Assembly: GCF_029168945.1 (NCBI RefSeq)
Contig: NC_083602.1
Span: 29,685,323-29,749,322 of the forward strand
Origin: Cannabis sativa
Lineage: Eukaryota > Streptophyta > Magnoliopsida > Rosales > Cannabaceae
Length of the DNA stretch: 64,000 nt
Direction: 5' to 3'
Position 1 is the first letter of the stretch, and each line of letters opens with the position of its first letter. The translations under genes were made by a program, and so were the position numbers. Shown here piece by piece: positions 23,401 through 33,818 of this stretch. Below the pieces are notes generated by a model. It was not told the DNA's origin, searched no databases, and was given only the letters and a program-made list of their open reading frames with translations.

Positions 23401-24563
23401 TCTCGCTCAGATATCCAAACATTATTTTTGTTCATAATGCACCCAATTGAATTCCTTCTTCCTCTAATAGCAGCAGAAAGAAAAAAGAATTTGGAACTTT
23501 TATCTCCATCCTTAAGCCAGTCAATTCTCGCCCTTTGTTTCCAGTAAACAACTTTCCTGGTTCGAGCTTCATTCAGGTTCCGACGGATTTCACATTCTAA
23601 GTTCCAATCTCTAGAGCCAGCAGGCAACGACTGAACTCTATCAAGTTTTATCTCCAAATCTTTTATAACCTCATCAATTTTCCCAAACTGCGATCTCTTC
23701 CACTGAAGGAGCGCCACTCTAGTAGCACCAATCTTCTTAAAAACACGGGCGGGAGGCCACAGATGGTGTACCGAATTCCAAGCATTGGCAACAACAAGCT
23801 TACTTCTACCATCCCTCGTCCAGTTTTCCTCAAACTTGAAACACTTTTTGAACTTGGACTCTATCCCTACCGTATCAAGAGACAACGACCTATGGTCAGA
23901 AGTGCTCGTCTGAAGCGAACAGAGAATCGCTTTGGGAAACAGGTGAAGCCAGGCTTCATTCATAATGCCTTTATCCAGGGCCGACTTCACGTGGCTGTCT
24001 CCCGAACGGTGATTGTCCCAGGTCATCATGTCCCCTTGGATACGCATATTGATTAGACCACGGGACTCCACCAGGTTAGAGATAAAAGGGATAAAGGGGT
24101 CTCTACCCGACGAGCCCTCCCTCTCAGAGGGATCAAGGACAAAATTAGTATCCCCTATTATCAACCAAGGACCTCCAAATCTGTCTCCTAATGCCATGAT
24201 TTCCGTTCAAAATAATTTCTTTGCATGGTTGTAGGGCGGGCCATACACACACGAGAGGAGCCAAGGGTAGGATGGGGGGTCCGAGTAGACAATACCCGAA
24301 ATATGATTTTGAGAGCAAGTGATACATTCAAAACAAAAACCAGTCTTCCAGGCTAAAATTATTCCCCCAGCAATTCCAATGGGAGGCACAAAAATATGAA
24401 AGTAAAAGTGAAAAGCTTTCAAAATACGTACCAGGGGATTGGCATCCACCTTGAGCTCAGACAAGAACACAAAATCCGGGGAGCGCGATCTGAGCAGGGA
24501 CTTCAGTTCCTGAACTGTAGAGGTCTGCCCCAACCCTCTACAGTTCCAAGCAACACCTCTCAT
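20496..24563 (-). pseudogene. LINE 1 ORF2: endonuclease, reverse transcriptase, RNase H; one internal stop
   Basis: From the ATG at 24563 the frame runs 1355 codons to the stop at 20496-20498 with a single in-frame TGA at 24204-24206 (after HAKKLF). Domains: APE-type endonuclease, codons about 1-230 (WNCRGLG; SELK with catalytic Glu; GDTNF; SDHRS); reverse transcriptase, about 450-740 (KAPGPDGMS, IKIDLVKAYDR with motif-A Asp, GIRQGDPLSPYLF, FFADDLIL); RNA-binding zinc region near 1086 (CPLCGVGDETMEH); plant-type RNase H from about 1210 (NCD, GEAAAC, ESDSS). All catalytic residues I can check are present. The stop splits the endonuclease, so one full-length product is not expected without readthrough. 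A second ATG at 24197 opens the remaining 1233 codons. The C-terminal RNase H is typical of plant L1-like LINEs. Confidence 0.93.
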
Positions 24564-25154
24564 GGCGCCTGTGGAGGAGATTTGACATTCTCCTCCACAG
24601 GGTTAGATGAGCGGACAGATAAGCTGGAGCCTGACTCTTCAATCACAAACGAGCCAATCAGGTGGTTTCGGTTTACTCCAAAATTGCAGCTGGAGCTCTC
24701 ACCAGATGGCTCCTCCGAAGGCTCCTCAGATAGGTCATCAACCTCCGCACGTGTCTCATGGATCCTCTTCTTAGTGTCCCAAGGAAAATCTCTAACTACA
24801 CCATGATAAGTTCTCACTAGCTTATGAGGTCTCGAGCAAAGAGAAGCAGAGCCCTCAAATTTCCTCTTTTTAAAAGGCGTAGTGCGCTCATTAGTTTCCG
24901 AGGAAGGCGGTACTCCAATGTCACCACCCAAGCTTTTGATCTCATATAAATCCAACTTACCAAAGTGTTTCAAGTCATGAAGTAATTCTTCTTGGGCTTT
25001 AAAAAACTGAGACAAAGCCTTCTTCTCTTCAAAATTCTTGTCTGCCCCATTTCCACTAGAAGTAGTATTAATATTCTTATCACAGTTAATTAAATTTGCC
25101 TTATTGATCTCCAGCCCAATAGAGAGATGCGGCTCATTAGCAATAACCGGCCCC
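24560..25154 (-). pseudogene. LINE 1 ORF1 C-terminal remnant
   Basis: The frame is open from the truncation point at about 25154 to the TGA overlapping the ORF2 start (ATGA). The first ATG is at 25015 but the frame continues upstream, so the real N-terminus is lost. The remnant is acidic and Ser/Glu-rich (DDLSEEPSEEPSGESSS), with a basic patch FKKRKFE. The nucleic-acid-binding parts of ORF1 lay further upstream and are missing. The 4-base stop/start overlap suggests coupled translation of ORF2. Confidence 0.75.
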
Positions 25155-25165
25155 TTTTTGAACTT

Positions 25166-25334
25166 GGAAGATGGAGATTCTTTTCATTATATAGTCTGTA
25201 TTATAATTATTTTCCCCTTTGTGGTAAGCATGCAATGCAATGCAATGCCATAGTTGGAAACTTACAATATCAAAGCAAAAATAAAATATTTGTGATATAT
25301 ATTTTTTTTCTTTTCTATAAAATCATTATTATTG
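25166..25334. other. Short spacer between LINE 1 and the copia element
   Basis: AT-rich, with a small (TGCAA)n run near 25228-25247. The last five bases, TATTG, are the copia target duplication. Confidence 0.5.
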
Positions 25335-25556
25335 TTTAACAAATCCATAGCAGAAAGAAAGAGAGAGAATAGAAGGAAAAATGACTGAATCTGTTATTGA
25401 ATTGCTCAGTAAAGAATACAGATACAATCAAGCTACTTATAGTAGCTGGTGTTTAGTTACAGCTGTCATAACTAACACTTGATCCTACAACTAACTATTA
25501 ACTAACCAAAAAACTGATTCTAACCAACTCAACAACTGAATCTAACAAACTTAACA
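25335..25556 (-). repeat. 3' LTR of the copia element
   Basis: On the minus strand it starts TGTTAAGTTTGTTAG at 25556 and ends GGATTTGTTAAA at 25335. A TATA-like CTATAAGTAG lies near 25436-25445. The 3' end is AA rather than the usual CA; the limits were set by the TATTG duplication. Confidence 0.93.
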
Positions 25557-25567
25557 CTCCCCCTCAA
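25557..25567 (-). other. Polypurine tract of the copia element
   Basis: The minus strand reads TTGAGGGGGAG directly before the TGTTAAG start of the 3' LTR and just after the stop codon of gag-pol. Confidence 0.85.
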
Positions 25568-28500
25568 GATGGACAATAAATGTTCTTCAATCCCATCTTG
25601 CTTTTAATGTAATTGAATTGATTAGGGAACAAAGGTTTGGTTAGTATATCAGCTAGTTGTTCTTTGGAAGCCACATGAACAGTCTTGATAACTCCAGCTT
25701 GAACCTTGTCTCTTACCAAGTGACAATCTATCTCTATGTGCTTCGTTCTCTCATGGAAAACGGGGTTTGCTGCAATATGTTGTGCTGATTTGTTATCACA
25801 AAACAGCAATGCTGGCCCTTTATGATCGACTTTTAACTCCTTTAAGATTGACAGCAGCCAAACTATCTCACATGTGGTATTCGCCATTGCTCTGTACTCA
25901 GCTTCTGCTGAGGATCTCGAAACCGTATGCTGCTTCTTGCTTCTCCATGAAATAACAGAGTCTCCTAAGAAAATACAGAAACCTGTCGTCGATCTCCTTG
26001 TGTCTGGACAAGCAGCCCAGTCCGAATCAGTATAAGCCTTCAATTGAACTTCAGTTTCAACAGGGAAATAAATTCCCTGACCTGGTGTGGCTTTCACATA
26101 CTGTAGGACTCGAAAAGCAGCATTCATGTGGCTGAGTTTTGGCACAGCAAGGAATTGACTCAGTTTATTAACTGAGTATGAGATATCTGGCCTTGTAATG
26201 GTCAGATATTGCAATTTTCCAACTATCCTTCTGTATAGAGTAGGGTTTGCCAACTTTTCTTTTTCATTCTGTCCAAGCTTGAGATTGGCTTCCATAGGTG
26301 TGTTCATAGGCTTGCATCCAAGGTATCCTAAGTCTTCAAGAAGCTGCAAAGCATATGGTCTTTGTGACACAAATATGCCTTTGTGTGATCTAGCTATCTC
26401 GAGCCCCAAGAAGTACTTAAGATTTCCCAAATCTTTCAATTTGAATCGGGCATTTAATCTGATTTTTAAAGCTTCCGATTCTTGAAGGTCATTGCTGACA
26501 AGTATTACATCATCAACATAGACCAACAAGAATATGAAATGGCTACCAAAGTGTTTAATGAACAATGAATGGTCTGTAGCCGAGTGATTAAATCCCTCAT
26601 CAAACAAGGCAGTGGAGAATTTTGCAAACCATTTCCTTGAAGCCTGCTTTAAACCATAAAGTGATTTCTTTAGCTTGCATACAGGATTGTGAGGAAGCTC
26701 CCCCTTAGGTTTATAACCTTGAGGAAGAGTCATATAAACATCCTCCTTGAGATCACCATGCAAGAATGCATTGTTTACATCCAGCTGATGTAAGTGCCAG
26801 CCCTTAATTGCAGCAAGAGCAATGACACATTTAACAGTCACAAGTTTAGTAACAGGAGCAAAAGTATCAGTGTAATCAATCCCCTCCTGTTGGTTGTACC
26901 CCTTGGCAACCAACCGAGCTTTCAATCTCTCAACACTCCCATCAGCATTGAGTTTGATTTTGTACACCCATTTGCAACCAATGACATGTTGTCCCTCAGG
27001 TAAGGAAACCACAATCCAAGTGTCATTCCTTTTAAGAGCATCTATCTCAGTGTCCATGGCATTATCCCATTCGGGTATGCCATGTGCTTGACTAAAAAAA
27101 TCAGGTTCAAAGTGACTCAAAATGGCCATAACAGTTGCTTGAAAGGCAGGGGACAACCTGTGATAAGACAACACAGCAGATAATGGATAAGGTGTGTTAG
27201 ACTTGCTTTGAAAAGAGGAAGCAAAAGCATTAGTAGCAAGATAACAATGATATTCATTGAGATATGAGGGTTTATGTGTTTGTCTTCCTGTTCGAGTGAC
27301 AACAGAAGGAGTTTGAACCTGTGAGGAATCAGTTGCAGGAGTAGAAAAAACCTGATCATGATGCAGGTTGGAATTAAGAACCTGCTCACTGTGTGGATCA
27401 GAAATAAAAACCTGTTCAGGATGCACAACAGGTTGATGAAAATTCTGGGCATGTGTAGTATCAGGTGCACAATTAGGTTCAGAACAAGGAGAAAACAACT
27501 GAGTATGAGTAGGCATTTCAGAGAAAAACTGATCATATGCAGCAGGTAAATGTTCAGTTTTAATAAAAGGGAAAATATGTTCATAGAACTGAACATCTCT
27601 TGAGTAAAAAATCTGGTTTGTGTTCAAATTCAGGAGCTTATAAGCTTTCATGCCTGGTGGATAGCCAAGAAAAACACAAGAAATAGCTCTAGGATGAAAC
27701 TTTGATCTTGATTGACTCAAAGTAGATGCATATGCAAGACAACCAAATGTTTTTAAATGAGCATAAGCTGCTGGTTTGGAATGGATAACAGCAAATGGTG
27801 ATTTGTTTTTCAAATTAGGAGTAGGTGTTCTATTAATCAAATAAGCAGCTGTGGTTATACAATCCCCCCAATAACATAAAGGAACATGAGATTGAAATAA
27901 GAGGGCTCTAGCTACATTGAGGAGATGTTGATGTTTCCTTTCAACCACAGATTTTTGTTGTGGCCTTTGAACACATGAATGATAGTGTATAATCCCTAAT
28001 TTGGAAAACAAATCATTGAATTGTAATTCCTTGGCATTGTCAGATCTAAAACCTTTAATGACTTTACCAAATTGAGTCTTAACAAGTTGAATAAAATGGG
28101 GAATAACAGATTGGGCATCAGATTTATTTTTGATGAGATTGATCCAAGTAAACCTAGAACAATCATCAACAATTGTAATAAAATATCTATGCCCTTCAAC
28201 AGTTAGAGTGTTATAGGGACCCCATATGTCAACATGAATAAGATCAAAGCAATTCTTGGCAATGTTATGGTTGGAAATGAATGGTAATTTCCTTTGTTTG
28301 GCATAGTGGCATATGGAACAATGGAAATGAGAATCAGAATTGGAATTGAAATGGAAACTCAAATCTTTATTTAATGAATGAGCTTTTACACAAGAAGGAT
28401 GACCCATTCTATAATGCCAAATGGTGTCATTTGTTATTCTAGTATCAGAAAATGAAGAGAACACAGAAATAGAGTCATGAAAATGATTAGAATTCAAGTA

Positions 28501-30039
28501 ATAGAGGCTGCCACATTTTTCACCCATCCCAATCATCTTGTTCTTGACATTGTCCTGAATAACACAATTATCATGAGTGAAAATAAAAGTGCAATTAGCT
28601 GTAGCTGTCAATGAATCAACAGATAACAAATTGCATTGAAAGTTAGGCACATATAGGACATTTTCAAGAACAAGATTATTGGATAAGATAACAGTACCAA
28701 CACAAGAGATTTTAACATGTAAACCAGTTGGTAACAAGACTGTTTTAAGATTGGAATCCTTGTAAGTTTTAGAAAATAGATTGATGTCAGGGCACACATG
28801 ATGTGTAGCACCTGTATCAATGATCCATTTGGAATTATGAGCATGAAAATTCTTACCAAGGAAATGTGACACAACAGGTTGCTCATCAGGAACAGAAGAG
28901 GTTGTTTTCTTTGCAGCTTTCTGAGCAAGGAGGGCCATGAGCTTTTGACACTGAATATTAGACAAGCTGGACACCAAATCCTTTTCTCTTGAATTATTTT
29001 CTGCCTTTTCATCATCAACACCAGTGAAATTAGCAGATGCTGAACCAGTTTTGTTTGGATTTCCTTTGGCATTTCGGTTTGGAAATTTTCCATGAAGTCT
29101 ATGCCCTGGTGGATATCCAATCAACCTAAAACATCGATCTATAGTGTGGCCATTCATTCCACAATGCGTGCAATTGAATTTTGATCGAAAAGGTTGAACT
29201 GAACCAGCAAATTGTCCAGCACCAGTAGCATTATAGGAATTCTCATTATCACTGGAAGTAATAGATCCAACAGGTCCAGAGGTTAAACTCCTTTGCCTTT
29301 CTTCTTGAACAACTGAGGCATATGCTTTGTTTACAGTAGGGAGAGGATCTCTCATCAGTATTTGTGATCTCACATTGCTGAAAGAATCATTTAACCCAAC
29401 CAAGAACTCAAGAAGTCGATCCTCTTCCTGCTGTTCTAGAATGACCTTCATAGCACCACAATTACAAACAGGTTGTGGTCTAAGTTCACGAATCTGATCC
29501 CACAACGATTTCAATCTTGTAAAATAGCTAGTTACACTGCTCGAACCCTGCACAAGATTCTGCATAGTCTTCTTTGCATCGTAAATTCGTGGAGCATTCT
29601 TTTCATTAAATCTTTCATGTAACTCAGACCAAATCTCAGTTGCATTATCAAGATACATAATGCTGTCAGCAATTTCAGCAGAAATCGCATGAAGTATCCA
29701 AGAGATTACAGTGCTGTTACATCGACACCAAGCATCAAAATCCTCATGTTCCTCATCTGGTTGTGGAATCTTCCCATTAACAAACTTCATTTTGTTTCTA
29801 GCAACAAGAGCAATCATCATAGATCTTCTCCAGGTACTGTAATTTTCACTCCCTGTTAAGATCTTTGGTACAAGAACTGTAGCTGGATTATCACCATTCG
29901 AAAGAAAAAATGGATTCGACAAATCATTGGCAGTGCTGGATCTTGAGTTCTCTCCAAGAACAGAGTACCTATTCGAGTCATTTGATGCATTAGCAGCATC
30001 ACAATTGGTTCGAGTTTGAGCTCCTCCACATCGTGCCAT
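25564..30039 (-). CDS. Copia gag-pol polyprotein, 1491 aa, uninterrupted
   Basis: A single frame from ATG (30039) to stop encodes all copia parts. Gag about 1-280 (UBN2/retrotran_gag-type, LTGSENYSTWRRSM, FVNGKIPQP); CCHC zinc knuckle 290-303 (CTHCGMNGHTIDRC); protease with WIIDTGATHH at about 405-414; GAG-pre-integrase HHCC near 542-577 (WHYRMGHPS, CSICHYAKQ); integrase catalytic Asp604 (DIWGPY), Asp667 (FRSDNAKE) and Glu700; RT with GCKWVYKIK, QLDVNNAFLHGDL and YVDDVIL; RNase H with YTDSDWA, SSAEAEYRA, FCDNKSA and ADILTKPL. In integrase the usual QNG before VVERKH reads QKS; the Glu is kept. The size is normal for a plant copia polyprotein. The start is about 60 bases after the PBS. Activity is possible but not shown. 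Confidence 0.95.
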   Translation of the reverse strand: MARCGGAQTRTNCDAANASNDSNRYSVLGENSRSSTANDLSNPFFLSNGDNPATVLVPKILTGSENYSTWRRSMMIALVARNKMKFVNGKIPQPDEEHEDFDAWCRCNSTVISWILHAISAEIADSIMYLDNATEIWSELHERFNEKNAPRIYDAKKTMQNLVQGSSSVTSYFTRLKSLWDQIRELRPQPVCNCGAMKVILEQQEEDRLLEFLVGLNDSFSNVRSQILMRDPLPTVNKAYASVVQEERQRSLTSGPVGSITSSDNENSYNATGAGQFAGSVQPFRSKFNCTHCGMNGHTIDRCFRLIGYPPGHRLHGKFPNRNAKGNPNKTGSASANFTGVDDEKAENNSREKDLVSSLSNIQCQKLMALLAQKAAKKTTSSVPDEQPVVSHFLGKNFHAHNSKWIIDTGATHHVCPDINLFSKTYKDSNLKTVLLPTGLHVKISCVGTVILSNNLVLENVLYVPNFQCNLLSVDSLTATANCTFIFTHDNCVIQDNVKNKMIGMGEKCGSLYYLNSNHFHDSISVFSSFSDTRITNDTIWHYRMGHPSCVKAHSLNKDLSFHFNSNSDSHFHCSICHYAKQRKLPFISNHNIAKNCFDLIHVDIWGPYNTLTVEGHRYFITIVDDCSRFTWINLIKNKSDAQSVIPHFIQLVKTQFGKVIKGFRSDNAKELQFNDLFSKLGIIHYHSCVQRPQQKSVVERKHQHLLNVARALLFQSHVPLCYWGDCITTAAYLINRTPTPNLKNKSPFAVIHSKPAAYAHLKTFGCLAYASTLSQSRSKFHPRAISCVFLGYPPGMKAYKLLNLNTNQIFYSRDVQFYEHIFPFIKTEHLPAAYDQFFSEMPTHTQLFSPCSEPNCAPDTTHAQNFHQPVVHPEQVFISDPHSEQVLNSNLHHDQVFSTPATDSSQVQTPSVVTRTGRQTHKPSYLNEYHCYLATNAFASSFQSKSNTPYPLSAVLSYHRLSPAFQATVMAILSHFEPDFFSQAHGIPEWDNAMDTEIDALKRNDTWIVVSLPEGQHVIGCKWVYKIKLNADGSVERLKARLVAKGYNQQEGIDYTDTFAPVTKLVTVKCVIALAAIKGWHLHQLDVNNAFLHGDLKEDVYMTLPQGYKPKGELPHNPVCKLKKSLYGLKQASRKWFAKFSTALFDEGFNHSATDHSLFIKHFGSHFIFLLVYVDDVILVSNDLQESEALKIRLNARFKLKDLGNLKYFLGLEIARSHKGIFVSQRPYALQLLEDLGYLGCKPMNTPMEANLKLGQNEKEKLANPTLYRRIVGKLQYLTITRPDISYSVNKLSQFLAVPKLSHMNAAFRVLQYVKATPGQGIYFPVETEVQLKAYTDSDWAACPDTRRSTTGFCIFLGDSVISWRSKKQHTVSRSSAEAEYRAMANTTCEIVWLLSILKELKVDHKGPALLFCDNKSAQHIAANPVFHERTKHIEIDCHLVRDKVQAGVIKTVHVASKEQLADILTKPLFPNQFNYIKSKMGLKNIYCPS

Positions 30040-30098
30040 TGAAGGAGAAATAAGAAATCAAAGAAGCAAGAAGAAAGATGAAGATGAAGCCGAACCAA

Positions 30099-30118
30099 CA
30101 ATGGTGGCTCTGATACCA
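30099..30118 (-). other. Primer-binding site of the copia element
   Basis: The minus strand reads TGGTATCAGAGCCACCATTG, complementary to the 3' end of initiator methionine tRNA, and starts directly after the 5' LTR. Confidence 0.95.
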
Positions 30119-30340
30119 TTTCACAAATCCATAGCAGAAAGAAACAGAGAGAATAGAAGGAAAAATGACTGAATCTATTATTGAATTGCTCAGTAAAGAA
30201 TACAGATACAATCAAGCTACTTATAGTAGCTGGTGTTTAGTTACAGCTGTCATAACTAACACTTGATCCTACAACTAACTATTAACTAACCAAAAAACTG
30301 ATTCTAACCAACTCAACAACTGAATCTAACAAACTTAACA
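30119..30340 (-). repeat. 5' LTR of the copia element
   Basis: Same length as the 3' LTR (222 bp), differing at three positions: near its inner end (GTGAAA against GTTAAA), in a GAGA run, and near position 30177. Confidence 0.93.
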
Positions 30341-30345
30341 TATTG

Positions 30346-30648
30346 AGATATCAATAGCGTTTACTACTTATTTATAGGTAACATCTTATAATTAGTTAGC
30401 GATATTCTTTAAAAGTTATTATCTTAAATTATATAAGACCCAATACTTATTTATAGCAATAAGGGCATGACACCACTGAAAATAAGGCTAAACACCAAAA
30501 ATACATTTAAACATTTCTCTTTCTATGAGTATATGTGTTGACTTTTTGTTATGTGATTATAAATAAACTTTTTTTTTTTGGTAAAGATTATAAATTAACT
30601 TAATTACTTATTTAGTATACTCATTTCCCAATTGATAGGCTAGAGCTA
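30346..30648. other. AT-rich stretch without features
   Basis: I see no gene or repeat between the copia duplication and the CACTA end. Confidence 0.5.
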
Positions 30649-30735
30649 CACTATAAAAAATTAATATTTGTAGTGACAACCTTTTAGTCACAACATAATT
30701 TTTTTGTGACTAAATGTAACTTTTAGTCACAAGAA
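30649..30735 (+). mobile_element. CACTA transposon end fragment
   Basis: CACTATAAAAAATTAA is followed by three close copies of TTTTAGTCACAA in both orientations (about 30684-30735), the terminal and subterminal structure of plant CACTA (En/Spm) elements. It breaks off into Tat sequence and no matching right end is seen, so it is a fragment. Confidence 0.6.
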
Positions 30736-30736
30736 T

Positions 30737-33700
30737 AAGAGGTGTAGATGGATTCAGACTCTCGACAACTGGCAACTGAGGATAGCATTATCAACGTGGA
30801 CAAGTTGGGTCTCCAAGACAGGCTCAACTGAACCTGAAACCTCACCAACAACTTGCACGGCAGGCGCCTCATCTGCACTCTGGGCGGAAAGTGCTTCAGT
30901 AGAAGCCTGCTCGGTCTCTTTATCTCGTCGGCAAGCATCTTAGAAGAGGCTTGGCTAGTTCTTTCAATCTGGCTGGCTGGTAGAGGCCTCTGAAGCGCTA
31001 TCCTACGTGGCCTTGCTACAAACAACTCCTTGCCTCGAGCAATCAGGTCCTCGCGAAGAGCAATATCCATATACATGAAGTTGCCCTTGGGATTGTTTAT
31101 GTAGCACTCATAAAATGTCTCGATGGACAGGTTTGCATATTGATCCTTAAGAGTCTCCTAAGCCTATAGGGAAGCATCAAGCTCTTCTTACTTTTCCTTT
31201 TAAGTCTTCTCCGCAAGATCTAACTCCTTCTTCAACTTGGCATTTCTTGCCGTCAAATTAGTCACCTCTTGATTGTGGTGGCTAAGCAGCTCGCCCACAC
31301 CTTCTAGTGGTCCTTCACCTCCCTCAACCTTTTCTCTTCCAACTCCAGATCGACCTTCACCTTTTCAAGCTCAATGCCCTCCGTCTTAAGGTTGACACCT
31401 TGCTCCCTAAGTTGGGTATCCTTCTTGGCAAGCTCAGCGTCTTTTTTCTCAATGTCCTTCCTAAAGGCTACTGCAGAGCCCTTGACCCTAGCATTGGTAT
31501 GGCCAAGCTTCAAAAAAGCTTGATATACAAAAGAAACAAAATAAATAAGGTTGCACAGTGCATGAAGTAAAGAACCAGGTAAGTATTAAAAAAAACTTAT
31601 AGATGCCACATCTTTCATGGTGCTGGTCGTCAGATAGTGAAAGGAGACAACATATCTAGCCCATGGAGCTACTTATCAGCATCTGAAAGACACTTGCCCG
31701 TGTATTTTTAGGAAACCTCTTTGGCCTTGTCAGCCTTGCTAGAAGAGGCTGCCTAGCTATGCCTTTGGCTGCCCTAACCCGGTGCCTTGGGAGGAAGAGG
31801 TGTTGCCTCAGGTGAAGGATCCCAAATCATGGACTGGTTGATCGAAAGTGGAGGAAAAGTGGTCTAAGTCACATCTGAGGTAGCCCCTACTCAGAAAACC
31901 TTGGGCTGTGACCGGCCAGCTCAAGGGCTGCTTGATTTTCCCTTTAGAAGGTATTGAATCCTGGAAGCCATGTCTGCAAAAGAAAAGCAATAAAGTCAGT
32001 ATACACGTTATAAACACCAAAAGCAAATAATGGTAGAAGAATTACTACCAATAGTTTCCTCAAGATAATCTACCCAAGGACAACCATCTAAAGGCCCTTT
32101 ATCTTCAAAAGAAGACTCATTAAAGCTTTCCTCAATTACAAAAGCCTTGTCTTTGCCTTTGTTTGTTGGCACAGGCCGAGCAAGTCTCACTGACTTCTGT
32201 CCATTAGGCCTAATAAAAAATGAGGTGTGACCAACCATGCCACCCCGTACAAGATGCTTCTGTCAAGCTAGATCCCTCCTAGTCTCTCTACAGGAAATAT
32301 AAGCTAGAGGAACCTCATCGTCGAACTTACTTTTCTCCTTTTTAACTGCAAGCGTCTTCTTCTTGGCATTTTCCTTCTCAATAGGAGCACTGCCTGGATC
32401 CTCAAGAGGATTGCCTGAAGCCTCAACATCCTTACCGGAAGGGTACATGCTATACTTCCTAATGTTCTCTTTACAATCCAACCTACAAATGTTGCGCCAC
32501 TCAGCAGAAAGAGATAGTATGATGTTAGCCCTGTCCCTTATCTCTAGCGAGGAAATCGGCTAAATATAAGTGGGGACTTTATGGAAGAACCGACAAACAC
32601 CTTTTATGTCATAATCCATTAGAAAACCCTTGACATAACCCCTGATTTTTCACATGGCTGCGTCATTTGTGCCGCCCAACCACTCGTAGCCTTGCTGGCA
32701 AAAATAAAAGTATCTAGTCATGTTCTAGTGTGGACTGATTTTAGTTTAAAGTAATAGCTTACTTCAAAAGGTGAAGGCTGCGACCAGCCTAGTTCAGCAT
32801 ACACGACAGAGAGTGTAAAAAGGTATTTTATACCCTTCGGTGTAATTTGAGTTGGACAGAGCTTGAAGAAGTTTGCTATATCCTTAAAGTATAGGTGTAA
32901 AAGAAGAACCATCCTTTACTCAGGATGGGGACCAAACTATGTTATCCAGTTCAGTTAAGGATGGTGAGCAAGATGGCTTGGTGTCGGCCTAATACATCAG
33001 ACTTCACCAACAAGTCCACTTTTGATAATGTCAGACAATTTGGCGGCAGATGGCATGGCTGAAAGGGATACACATCTCTCTCCATCCCCGTGTTGTAGAA
33101 TCCAAGGCACGACGACCTCATCCTCAATGTGGTCAACCCCAACCTCAGAGGGTTGACCCATGCTAGAGGTTGTCTAGCCTCGCCTTAAGAACCCAAGGGG
33201 TTACCCTAGATCACATCACAGTCCCTAGCACACCTTCAGGCAGCCCTGGGCTTGGCTGCCAGATTCTGGATCCTCTTCCTAACCGGCCATAAGCTCTTCA
33301 GCCAGCCCGACCTCAGGACATTTAGCTTGCTCAGCATAGTAGGCTCTTCCTCTTTCCATGAGTTCAGAAATATGAGGATCAGTTGGAGTTGCCTAGCAGT
33401 ATGTCTGCTTAGTCCTAACTAGGATTGGATATTTCTTAGAGTACTGAGCAATGGTCACAAAAGCCTCTGCTACAGAAAGTTCCCTAAGTAAAGAATACGT
33501 CTGTCCAATAGGCAAGGTGTCAAGCACACCCTGCTGGACAATGTAGGTCCAAGACTTTGAGAGGAATCGTCTCCACCCCTGGTTCAGTTACCAAATGAAC
33601 CTTCTATAAATTTCACCACTTATTTGCTCAGAATAGTGGTGATGCTAGATTTCAGGTTTCGGAGAACCACTACTCACTTCAAAGTCACTCGAAGAGCTAC

Positions 33701-33818
33701 ACAGTGAGCTCTTATAGGAGGAACTAGCTGTCTAGACTGGGCGCTAATCTTCGTATAGAAGGCTAAGTAAGTCCTCATCGATCTTGTTGTCACCTCCCCA
33801 ATAGTCACGTAGGTTCAT
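30737..33818 (-). pseudogene. Accessory ORF of Tat-type element ('putative gypsy-type transposon' protein-like), broken
   Basis: Starting near the ATG at 33818 (MNLRDYWGGDNKIDEDLLSLLYED), the minus strand shows an acidic, Ser-rich N-terminus. From about 33160 to 32500, in shifting frames, there is a globular region: MGQPSEVGVDHIEDEVVVPW, HLYFKDIANFFKLCPTQITP, LSVVYAELGWSQPSPFEV. A Lys-rich part (about 32480-32260), a Glu/Lys heptad-like coiled coil (31513-31304: KKDAELAKKDTQLREQG) and a C-terminal tail (31076-30737) follow. The order globular region, basic linker, coiled coil resembles the plant 'putative gypsy-type transposon' (Transposase_28) proteins found with Tat-type elements. Stops and frameshifts are frequent. 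Function of the family is not established; the assignment is by resemblance only. Confidence 0.5.

Larger units (their letters stand above)
20450..25154 (-). mobile_element. L1-type LINE 1, 5'-truncated, near-intact ORF2
   Basis: The minus-strand element ends in a poly(A) tail (poly-T at 20448-20460 on the plus strand) and breaks off inside ORF1 at about 25154. An 11-bp target duplication TTTTTGAACTT flanks it (20439-20449 and 25155-25165). ORF1 remnant and ORF2 overlap by ATGA, and ORF2 contains endonuclease, RT, zinc-binding and RNase H regions. The truncated 5' end, oligo(A) tail and duplication are those of target-primed reverse transcription. The 3' UTR is only about 35 bases. Confidence 0.92.
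25335..30340 (-). mobile_element. Complete Ty1/copia retrotransposon, intact-looking, 5.0 kb
   Basis: Two 222-bp LTRs flank one long minus-strand gag-pol frame. The target duplication TATTG is perfect (25330-25334 and 30341-30345). PBS and PPT sit where expected. The LTRs differ at 3 of 222 positions by my reading (about 98.6% identity), so the insertion is fairly recent. Gene order (gag, protease, integrase, RT, RNase H) is that of copia. The short LTRs and the CCHC block ending CFRLIGYPPGH suggest the Ale/Retrofit group, which I cannot prove without a tree. Confidence 0.96.

Noticed and set aside
25038..25339. Plus-strand frames near the LINE 5' end as a host gene
   Set aside because: They overlap the ORF1 remnant or AT-rich spacer and show no conserved features.
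27117..27596. 159-codon minus-strand frame
   Set aside because: Frame-shifted shadow of the copia gag-pol frame, rich in Leu/Ile from AT-rich codons.
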